Below are positions 18,601-25,473 of a stretch of 64,000 bases of DNA, piece by piece. This stretch comes from Aldehydirespirator sp965116195 (GTDB lineage Bacteria; Actinomycetota; Acidimicrobiia; Acidimicrobiales; Aldehydirespiratoraceae). The notes under the pieces are model-generated. The model was given only the letters and a program-made list of their open reading frames with translations. It did not search any database and was not told where the DNA came from. Positions within the stretch are counted from its first letter, which is position 1. Every line of letters starts with the position of its first letter. The stretch lies in contig OZ220491.1 in the NCBI GenBank assembly GCA_965116195.1, positions 3,224,001 to 3,288,000 on the forward strand, given 5' to 3'. Position numbers and translations under genes: made by a program.

Positions 18601-19274
18601 CCGGCCAGTTCAGAGCGGTAGCGGCTGGCCATCAGCACTCGTGTGGAGTGCGCACCGATGGCACTGTTCTCTGTTGGGGTCAGAGAGGCTACAGCGGTAA
18701 ACGAGACGCGCCTTCGGGTCAGTTCAGAGCGGTAACTGCTGGCTACGGTCATTCCTGCGGAATACGAACCAACGGCACCATTGCATGCTGGGGCACCAAT
18801 GCCTTCGGGCAGACCAACGCACCAACGGGCCAATTCAGCACGATATCTGCTGGTAGGGTTCATACCTGCGGGTTGCGCATCAACGGCACCGTCGCCTGCT
18901 GGGGAGATAACCGTCACGGCTCAGCTGATGCACCGTCAGGACAGTTCATCAATGTGTCCGCCGGCCACAGTCATTCCTGTGGAGTACGAACCAACGGTAC
19001 CGTTGTTTGCTGGGGCGGTTCGCTGACCCAAAAATATGGTCAAACCGACCCACCCTCAGGACAGTTCACCATGGTGTCCGCGGGTCATCTGCATACCTGC
19101 GGGTTGCGCACAGACGGCACGGTCACCTGCTGGGGCGACAACTACCGCAAACAAATCGACGCACCCTCAGGACAGTTCAGCATGATAACCGCAGGTAACT
19201 TTCACACCTGCGGACTACGCACCAACGGCACCATCACCTGCTGGGGCGACAACCGCTACGGCCAACTCGCCTAG
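15603..19274 (+). CDS. Giant secreted poly-Thr / RCC1-repeat protein (paralogue 4)
   Basis: 1223 aa; ATG 15603 with the Shine-Dalgarno-like gaaaggtg. It has the same basic N-terminus and signal peptide as the 11248 gene, then three DCYNAGGWKRSK-type modules with Thr linkers. A Gln/Ala-rich insert (AVQAQDQAQARGQAQAQAQA) is unique to this copy. A Thr run, 14 RCC1-like repeats, a short Thr linker and seven further repeats ending CWGDNRYGQLA follow. Repeats 8 and 14 have the variants CWQGENGHGE and CWKATGKD at positions matching those in paralogues 3 and 5, so blades are orthologous by position across the three genes. Extracellular role inferred from the signal peptide. Confidence 0.77.
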   Translation: MFNANSHSQAIRRAKRLTKGALSGNRIRGRGPVWVVVVVVAMVASVLVGSSPVSAEEPAVGVPGTAVDFSVHTTFEDCYNAGGWKRSKTGSDGRSFSIDPSTDFDYLGGNMLYEDCVAPPPGAAAYTPLPTTSTTTTTTTTTTTTTTTTTTTTTTTTTLPPEDYSVHTTYENCFNAGGWKRSKSSTAARVYPIIPSTDFDYMDGNMLDEACVKPPPGAAAYTPLPTTSTTTTTTTTTTTSTTTTTTTLPPEDYSVHTTYEDCYNAGGWKRSKSSAVARSYPIIPSTDFDYLGGNMLYEDCVRPPSDEGMSTMLVHRAVQAQDQAQARGQAQAQAQAGDNPATTTTTTTTTSTTTTTTTTTTTVPVSEVGFTALSAEQDQTCGLRANGTITCWGYNRYVQEDPPAGTFTAISGGAFHSCGLRANGTVTCWGDNRYGESDDPSGTFSVVSAAYWHTCGLRTNGTITCWGRQDYSVVQDLPSGGTFSAVSTGGGHACGLRINGTVTCWGNNRYGESDDPSGTFSAVSVGRDYTCGLRTDGTISCWGQGRGDYLLNRDFRGYESEPPSGTFSAVTSGDNHSCGLRTDKSVTCWGWNKSGQAEDAPPGQYRAIAADRTHTCALRLDGSAVCWGYNRFGQLDPPSDVTGDKEASSPTFTSVSVGGSHVCGLRTDGTVRCWQGENGHGETDVPSGEYIAVSAGYQHACAIRAAAGSVLGTLSCWGRNNHGQLDAPEGRFRSVSAGEYHNCAINALNKIVCWGRNDDGEGDGPTDRFGDEVLERSRSAVSAGFRHTCGLERNGRVTCWGRGDSGETVVPSAAFSAVSVGQRHSCGLRSDGTVLCWGDNTNGETDVASGNYIAVSVGARLSCGLRSDGTIACWGDGSFVLSESDRTKTFEAVSVGYELLCALDTEGAVTCWKATGKDQTTTTTTTTSTPSTVTAPAAELFNTLSAGSLHTCRLDSEGNVNCWGSNLLGQSDGQTNLPKVGSRSYIMWAHSYYGESVSLSGQFRAVAAGHQHSCGVRTDGTVLCWGQRGYSGKRDAPSGQFRAVTAGYGHSCGIRTNGTIACWGTNAFGQTNAPTGQFSTISAGRVHTCGLRINGTVACWGDNRHGSADAPSGQFINVSAGHSHSCGVRTNGTVVCWGGSLTQKYGQTDPPSGQFTMVSAGHLHTCGLRTDGTVTCWGDNYRKQIDAPSGQFSMITAGNFHTCGLRTNGTITCWGDNRYGQLA

Positions 19275-19410
19275 TCCTACGTCCTGCTGACACCGCAATC
19301 TGCTGGGGCACCACACCCCCTGTCGGTCGGCTTCAACGACATCATACCTGCTGACACCGCAGTTCTGCTGGGGCACCAACACCTAAGGGCAACCCAACTA
19401 CCAGCGTGCA
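19275..19410 (+). pseudogene. Decayed RCC1 repeats downstream of the stop codon
   Basis: The 3' flank contains ctgctggggcaccacacccc and cagttctgctggggcaccaacacct, recognisable as the CWGTN part of RCC1 repeats in shifted frames, with two related units about 70 bp apart. They look like former blades left behind after a new stop codon arose. Confidence 0.5.
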
Positions 19411-19416
19411 ACCAAT

Positions 19417-19457
19417 TTCCTGCTGTTTGGAGTGATTATTCCGCTCTATGGCAGGAA
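19417..19457. repeat. Conserved 3' inverted-repeat element, copy 2
   Basis: Same element as at 15294, with arms TTCCTGC and GCAGGAA. It is followed by the shared block ending in the next G tract. Confidence 0.6.
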
Positions 19458-19536
19458 TATCGGAGGTGGCGGGTTACCGGAGGCTGGGAAAAGGCGTGTG
19501 TAGGCAGGATGTGACGAATGTCACAGAGGAGACAGG

Positions 19537-19574
19537 TTGCCGGGGGGGGGGGGGGGGGGGCATCGTGGTAGTCT
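19537..19574 (+). promoter_or_regulatory. G19 tract in putative phase-variable promoter
   Basis: G19 (19542-19560) lies between TTGCCG (19537-19542) and TAGTCT (19569-19574), spacer 26 nt. The run ends 161 bp before the ATG at 19722. It is the longest of the three runs. Confidence 0.5.
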
Positions 19575-19721
19575 CCACTAACTCGTAGGAGCGGCTCGTC
19601 TTGGTTGTGCTTTTTGTCACACACGGACGGGTACACCTCTTGGGCCAGTACTCTGGGCGATGGCACGCCCCCGCCCGGTACGCCAAAGCACACAATGTTC
19701 ACTTAGGAAAGGTGAAAACAC

Positions 19722-22700
19722 ATGTTCAACGCAAACAGTCACAGCCAGGCTACCCGTCGTTCCACGCGCTGGACCAAGGGTGCCCTGTCCGGGAACCGCA
19801 TTCGGGGACGCGTGCCGTTTTGGGTGGTTGTGGTCGTGGTGGCGATGGTGGCCTCGGTGTTGGTTGGTTCGTCACCGGTGTCAGCTGAGGATCCCGCTGC
19901 CGGGGTTCCTACCAGTACTGTGGATTTCTCTGTTAACGCTACCTTTGAGGATTGCTACAACGCTGGTGGTTGGAAGCGCAGCAAAAGCAGCACAGATTTC
20001 AGGTCTTTCCCGATAGATCCGTCCACTGATTTCGATTACATGGGCGGGAACATGCTCTATGAGGACTGTGTAGCACCTCCGCCCGGTGCGGCAGCCTACA
20101 CTCCTCTTCCCACGACTTCAACGACTACGACCACCACCACGACGACTACGACCACCACCACGACGACTACGACTACTACCACGACGACTACGACCACCAC
20201 AACCACCACCTTGCCGCCCGAGGATTTTTCTGTTCACACTACTTTTGAGGATTGCTACAATGCTGGTGGTTGGAAGCGCAGCAAGAGCAGCGCGGATGCC
20301 ATGTCTTTCCCGATAGACCCGGCTACTGATTTTGAGTATCTGGGCGGGAACATGCTCTATGAGGACTGTGTAGCGCCTCCGCCCGGTGCGGCAGCCTACA
20401 CTCCTCTTCCCACGACTTCCACCACTACGACGACGACAACGACGACTACGACTACGACCACGACTACTACCACCACCACTACGACTACGACTACGACCAC
20501 GACTACTACCACCACCACTACGACTACGACTACGACTACTACAACCTTGCCGCCCGAGGATTATTCTGTCCACACTACTTATGAGGACTGCTACAATGCT
20601 GGTGGTTGGAAGCGCAGCAAGAGCAGTACGGCCGCCAGAGTTTATCCGATAATCCCGTCTACTGATTTCGATTACATGGACGGGAACATGCTGGACGAGG
20701 CCTGTGTGAAGCCCCCGCCCGGTGCGGCAGCCTACACTCCTCTTCCCACGACTTCCACCACCACGACTTCAACAACAACTGTTCCACCTGCCGAGGAGCT
20801 TGTACAGGGCGCTTCCTCTCCCGACGACAGCAACAATAACAACGATGCCAAAACCACCAAAAACAGCCCGCAACTCCAACAGGCGGCCACAACCACGACA
20901 ACAACAACTACGACGACGACGACGACCACCACCAGCACGACCACGACTACAACAACCACGGTACCTGTTGCTGATGGCGCGTTCACCGCTATTTCTGCTG
21001 AGTATGGTCAGACTTGTGGTTTGCGCACTGATGGCACCATCACATGTTGGGGCTACAACACCAGAGAGCAGCAAGACCCGCCCTCAGGCACTTTTACCGC
21101 AATATCAAGCGGCTCATATCATTCTTGTGGGTTGCGTTCCGACGGGTCAATCACATGCTGGGGCGATTATGTGAGGTCCGATGTCCCGACAGGCACTTTC
21201 ATCGCACTGTCTGCTGACAAGGAAAACACGTGCGGGTTGCGCACCAGCGGAGCGATCACCTGCTGGGGCAGCAACGTGTTCGGACAGCTGAACTCGCCCT
21301 CCGGCACGTTCAGCGCAGTATCAACCGGCCCCAATCACGCTTGTGGTTTGCGCACTGATGGCACTGTCACCTGTTGGGGCAGGAACGAGTACGGCGAGTC
21401 TGATGATCCGTCGGGCACGTTCAGCGCAGTGGTGGCCGGCAACACTCACACGTGTGGGTTGCGCACCAATGGAACGATCTATTGTTGGGGTCGGGGCAGA
21501 GGCGATTTTGATCTGAACAGGGATTTCCGTGGATACCCGGATGATGCGCCGTCGGGCACGTTCAGCGCAGTGGTGGCCGGTAACACTCACACGTGTGGGT
21601 TGCGCGTCGACAAGCGCGTCATTTGCTGGGGATGGAACAACTTCGGGCAGGCAGAAGACGCGCCGTCAGGCGAATACCGGGCTGTTGCGGCCAACAGACA
21701 TCATAGTTGTGCTGTGCGCTTGGACGGCAGTGTGGTCTGCTGGGGTACCAACAAATACGGACAGCTGGATCCACCGTCAGACGACACTGGTGACACAGGA
21801 TCTGATGCGGTATTCACCTCGGTATCGGTGGGTGGGTCCCATGTGTGCGGGTTGCGCACTGACGGAACTGTTCGATGCTGGAAGGGCAAAAACCGCCATG
21901 GTGAAACCGATGTCCCTGAAGGAAGATATATTGCAGTGTCTGCAGGCTATCAACATACCTGTGCCATACAGTCTGTTGAGAACAGCGTCTTGGGTACCGT
22001 CACTTGTTGGGGCAGGAACAATCACGGCCAACTGAACGCGCCAGAAGGCCAGTTCCGGTCTGTGTCAGCCGGCAAGTATCACAATTGCGCGATCAGTGTT
22101 ACTAGTCGCACGTATTGTTGGGGCAGAAATGACGACGGCGAAAATGACGTGCCCAGGGTGAGCCACGGTCTTTTGACATCTCAACGTCCTCGTTCTGCGG
22201 TTTCTGCCGGTTTTCGCCACACCTGCGGCCTGGAAACAACTGGACGACTCACCTGTTGGGGCAGAAGCGACAACGGTGAGACTGTTGTCCCTTCGGCTAG
22301 CTTCTCGGCAGTGTCTGTCGGTCAGCGGCATTCGTGCGGGCTTCGTTCCGATGGTAGCATTGTGTGCTGGGGTGATAACAGCAACGGTGAAACAGATGTT
22401 GCTTCTGGCAAGTACAGCGCCGTGTCGGTAGGTGCTCGTCTGTCGTGTGGGCTGCGCACTGATGGCACCATCGCCTGCTGGGGTGACGGCAGTTTCGCCA
22501 TGAATGCGGCCGCCAAGTCCAAGAGTTTCGAGGCTGTCTCAGTCGGCCACAAGCACCTCTGTGCGTTGGACGCCGACGGTGCTGTCACCTGCTGGAAAGC
22601 AAACAGCAAAGACACAACGACAACCACTACCACCACCACCACAACCATCCCCTCCTCAGCGGTTACTGCACCATCGGCGGCACTTGTAAACTCAATGTCA

Positions 22701-23576
22701 GCAGGAGGGCAACATACCTGCAGATTGGATGCTGACAGCAACATCAACTGTTGGGGTCACAACAAATGGGGGCAGTCAGACGGCCAGACCAACCCTCCTG
22801 TGACCGACCCTCCTTCATCCGGCACCCTTGTTGAGTACCAGAAGTGGGCACTCCACACTGAGTGGGCACTCAACTATTATGGCAAGTCTGTTTCATTGTC
22901 GGGCCAGTTCAGCGCAGTAGCGGCTGGTTCTGATCACTCGTGTGGAGTGCGCGCCGACGGCACCGTTCTCTGCTGGGGGCAGAATGGCTACTACGGCAAA
23001 CGAAACGCCCCATCGGGCACGTTCAGCGCAGTGGTCGCCGGCAGTTATCATTCTTGCGGTCTGCGCACCGACGGTACCGTGGCTTGCTGGGGCGACAACG
23101 ACCGTAATCAAAGCACTGCGCCATCGGGCCAGTTCAGCCTACTTTCATCTACTCACATGCACACTTGCGGGTTGCGCACCAACGGCACCATCGCCTGCTG
23201 GGGCGACAACCGGCACGGCTCGATTGACGCACCGCCAGGACAGTTCATCAATGTGTCCGCCGGTTATAATCATTCCTGCGGAGTACGCAGCAACGGTACC
23301 GTTGTTTGCTGGGGCGGTTCGCTGACCCAAAAATACGGTCAGAACGACCCACCATCAGGACAGTTCACCATGGTGTCCGCAGGTCATCTGCATACCTGCG
23401 GATTGCGCACCAACGGCACCGTCGTCTGCTGGGGCGACAACTTCTACAAACAAACCGACGCACCCTTGGGCCAGTTCACCATGATCACCGCCGGTCAGCT
23501 TCACACCTGCGGACTACGCACCAACGGCACCGCAGTCTGCTGGGGCGACAACCGCTGGCGTCAACTCGAACCCTAG
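19722..23576 (+). CDS. Giant secreted poly-Thr / RCC1-repeat protein (paralogue 5)
   Basis: 1284 aa; ATG 19722 after aggaaaggtg. Basic N-terminus, signal peptide (SVLVGSSPVSAEDPAA), three DCYNAGGWKRSK-type modules, Thr linkers (one of about 50 residues), an Asn-rich spacer nearly identical to that of the 11248 gene, then 14 + 7 RCC1-like repeats ending CWGDNRWRQLEP. Long stretches are almost identical at DNA level to the 11248 gene, while the second and third modules differ, which suggests gene conversion or unequal recombination among paralogues. It ends tail to tail with the LppM-HAD gene 62 bp away. Confidence 0.77.
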   Translation: MFNANSHSQATRRSTRWTKGALSGNRIRGRVPFWVVVVVVAMVASVLVGSSPVSAEDPAAGVPTSTVDFSVNATFEDCYNAGGWKRSKSSTDFRSFPIDPSTDFDYMGGNMLYEDCVAPPPGAAAYTPLPTTSTTTTTTTTTTTTTTTTTTTTTTTTTTTTTTLPPEDFSVHTTFEDCYNAGGWKRSKSSADAMSFPIDPATDFEYLGGNMLYEDCVAPPPGAAAYTPLPTTSTTTTTTTTTTTTTTTTTTTTTTTTTTTTTTTTTTTTTTTTTTLPPEDYSVHTTYEDCYNAGGWKRSKSSTAARVYPIIPSTDFDYMDGNMLDEACVKPPPGAAAYTPLPTTSTTTTSTTTVPPAEELVQGASSPDDSNNNNDAKTTKNSPQLQQAATTTTTTTTTTTTTTTSTTTTTTTTVPVADGAFTAISAEYGQTCGLRTDGTITCWGYNTREQQDPPSGTFTAISSGSYHSCGLRSDGSITCWGDYVRSDVPTGTFIALSADKENTCGLRTSGAITCWGSNVFGQLNSPSGTFSAVSTGPNHACGLRTDGTVTCWGRNEYGESDDPSGTFSAVVAGNTHTCGLRTNGTIYCWGRGRGDFDLNRDFRGYPDDAPSGTFSAVVAGNTHTCGLRVDKRVICWGWNNFGQAEDAPSGEYRAVAANRHHSCAVRLDGSVVCWGTNKYGQLDPPSDDTGDTGSDAVFTSVSVGGSHVCGLRTDGTVRCWKGKNRHGETDVPEGRYIAVSAGYQHTCAIQSVENSVLGTVTCWGRNNHGQLNAPEGQFRSVSAGKYHNCAISVTSRTYCWGRNDDGENDVPRVSHGLLTSQRPRSAVSAGFRHTCGLETTGRLTCWGRSDNGETVVPSASFSAVSVGQRHSCGLRSDGSIVCWGDNSNGETDVASGKYSAVSVGARLSCGLRTDGTIACWGDGSFAMNAAAKSKSFEAVSVGHKHLCALDADGAVTCWKANSKDTTTTTTTTTTTIPSSAVTAPSAALVNSMSAGGQHTCRLDADSNINCWGHNKWGQSDGQTNPPVTDPPSSGTLVEYQKWALHTEWALNYYGKSVSLSGQFSAVAAGSDHSCGVRADGTVLCWGQNGYYGKRNAPSGTFSAVVAGSYHSCGLRTDGTVACWGDNDRNQSTAPSGQFSLLSSTHMHTCGLRTNGTIACWGDNRHGSIDAPPGQFINVSAGYNHSCGVRSNGTVVCWGGSLTQKYGQNDPPSGQFTMVSAGHLHTCGLRTNGTVVCWGDNFYKQTDAPLGQFTMITAGQLHTCGLRTNGTAVCWGDNRWRQLEP

Positions 23577-23584
23577 TATCGAAT

Positions 23585-23625
23585 TTCCTGCTGTTTGGAG
23601 TGATTATTCCGCTCTACGGCAGGAA
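23585..23625. repeat. Conserved 3' inverted-repeat element, copy 3
   Basis: Arms TTCCTGC (23585-23591) and GCAGGAA (23619-23625). Paralogue-family sequence ends right after it (…ggaatatcg), marking the right boundary of the array. Confidence 0.6.
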
Positions 23626-23638
23626 TATCGCATCAGGT

Positions 23639-25438
23639 TCAGGATCGGCTGCTTGGGTTGTGGTTTTTGAGAATGTCATCAAAGGTGCTGATTGTGGCGT
23701 GACCGGTGTCGATCAAGTCGTCGGGGCTGACCGCGAAATAAGCAGTGGACATGCCCAGGTTCTTGGCTGCATCAAGGTGCTCAGGAACGCTTGACAGGTA
23801 GAGACAGTCAGAGAGATCAACCGACATCACTCGGCGTGTCGCCTCAAACAGCGGGCGTTCCGGCAGCGCTGCACCAACATCACCACTCACCATCCAAGAC
23901 GACACGGAGTCCTCAAGTTGGGCCATGCGCTGCAAGCGGCGACCCCATTCACGGGGTTGGTTACCAACCGCAGCCACCGGCAGGAACTTGCCGCTGATCT
24001 GATCAAGAAACGAGTGCAACCCGGGAACGAGCTTGAACGATGACAGATAGCGGGTTTCTATCTCGTGACTGATCGGGCCCAGTCCCAGATCACTCCAGAA
24101 CTCAGCAGGCGTGAGTCGACCCAGCACCAACCTGCGATGACGATCACGCACCAACTCCGGATCAATATCAGGATTTGCCTCCAAGATGACCGGCAGCAGC
24201 AAGCCCTCCAACGGATGCGTAGGTCTCACGATGACACCATGCACATCCACGACGAGCAACCGCAGCAATCTCTGCCGGGGACGGGTGGCCTCCTTGATTT
24301 CTTTGGCCTGCCGTTGCTCTGCGTGCTTCTTTCTGCGTCGTGTGGCCCAACGTCCCCGACCACGCGGGGTACGCACCACTTTGACAATCCAAACAACGGC
24401 CACAGTCAGAAGCGACAACCCAAAAGCCACCGCGGCCGCTCTGGAAGCAGTCATCCAGAGCGGTGCCGTGGCATCCTCCACCACAGTCGAAGCGCTGACG
24501 GTGACGGGCTGATCGCCGTAAGCAAACGTCCAGGTGGCAGTTGACCCGTCCATCTCGGGAGCGAAGGCAAACTCACCGTCAGCGCCGACCAGTGTCTGAC
24601 CATCTGATGATCCCATCGACGCGTCGAAAGTGTCATCGGACTCGGGCAGCGTCAACGAAAAGGTCAGCCCCAGCGCCTCCCGAGGCGACTCCACCGAGGC
24701 CAGCAAGTCCCCGAGTGGCCGTCCGAAGTGGTTACCGTCCAACACCGCGGCCAGCGCATCATCACTGAAAGTCTCCAGAGGTGGTGACGGGTTGACGGTG
24801 ACACCGAAGTCATAGCGCTGGCGAGCAAAGGTGCCGGACTGCGTCAGCTGCACATCGGAGAAAAGCACTCCCGCACCAGCGATCTCTGCCAGCACCTCCG
24901 GTAACTGCGAGGCGGACACGAACCGTTTCCAGGCACCCACCTCCACGCCACCATCACCGCGCAATGTCGGACCCTCCACAGTCCAACCAGCGTCCCGCAC
25001 ATCCTGGAGGCGCAGATCAGCAGCCAACTCAGGAACACGCGCCACCGTCTCGGCATCTGCGATCAGCGTGACCGTCACCAGGCCCGTGCCGCTGGGATCA
25101 ACCCGGAGATCAACAACCGTGTCCACCCGGCAGGCCGTCAAGCACACAACCGCGCCCAACACAACCAGCAGCAAACGCAGCCACCGACCAGGTGAAACCC
25201 GCGAACCACCAGACCGCGCAAGGCGGCATGATGAGACAAGCGAACCACCAAGCTGCGTAACGCCTGACAGAGCCTGTGGGCCTGCAGACCGCGTAACGCC
25301 TGAGAGAGCCTGTGGGCCTGCAGACCGCGTAACGCCTGAGAGAGCCTGTGGGCCTGCAGATCGCGCAACGCCTGAGAGAGCCCGCGAACCTCCGCAACTT
25401 TCAGCGCCCGGCGACCTGGGCGCTTCCTCCAGTACCAC
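23639..25438 (-). CDS. LppM-like lipoprotein fused to a HAD-like domain
   Basis: 599 aa. The N-terminal ~80 residues come from 36-bp tandem repeats (SAGPQALSGVTR units). A lipoprotein signal follows (LRLLLVVLGAVVCLTAC, lipobox Cys at about 103), then an LppM-type beta domain (VDLRVDPSGTGLVTVTLIAD...), a second transmembrane helix (about 325-352), a basic linker and a C-terminal HAD-like domain beginning LLVVDVHGVIV at about 393. In the HAD motif DxDG the second Asp is His (DVHG), so catalysis is doubtful. The start is a GTG; the repeat region may be untranslated, with a later start near the signal peptide. An outer domain tethered to a cytoplasmic HAD domain is an unusual fusion. Confidence 0.7.
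   Translation of the reverse strand: MVLEEAPRSPGAESCGGSRALSGVARSAGPQALSGVTRSAGPQALSGVTRSAGPQALSGVTQLGGSLVSSCRLARSGGSRVSPGRWLRLLLVVLGAVVCLTACRVDTVVDLRVDPSGTGLVTVTLIADAETVARVPELAADLRLQDVRDAGWTVEGPTLRGDGGVEVGAWKRFVSASQLPEVLAEIAGAGVLFSDVQLTQSGTFARQRYDFGVTVNPSPPLETFSDDALAAVLDGNHFGRPLGDLLASVESPREALGLTFSLTLPESDDTFDASMGSSDGQTLVGADGEFAFAPEMDGSTATWTFAYGDQPVTVSASTVVEDATAPLWMTASRAAAVAFGLSLLTVAVVWIVKVVRTPRGRGRWATRRRKKHAEQRQAKEIKEATRPRQRLLRLLVVDVHGVIVRPTHPLEGLLLPVILEANPDIDPELVRDRHRRLVLGRLTPAEFWSDLGLGPISHEIETRYLSSFKLVPGLHSFLDQISGKFLPVAAVGNQPREWGRRLQRMAQLEDSVSSWMVSGDVGAALPERPLFEATRRVMSVDLSDCLYLSSVPEHLDAAKNLGMSTAYFAVSPDDLIDTGHATISTFDDILKNHNPSSRS
25255..25385. repeat. 36-bp tandem repeat (about 3.6 copies)
   Basis: Units starting gcg(t/c)aacgcctga at 25255, 25291, 25327 and 25363, containing cctgtgggcctgcag. 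They lie in the 5' part of the LppM-HAD frame. The period is a multiple of three, so copy number changes keep the frame. Confidence 0.9.
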
Positions 25439-25473
25439 TGGCCCCGGCTCAGGACACCGGATGGGTCCGGTTC

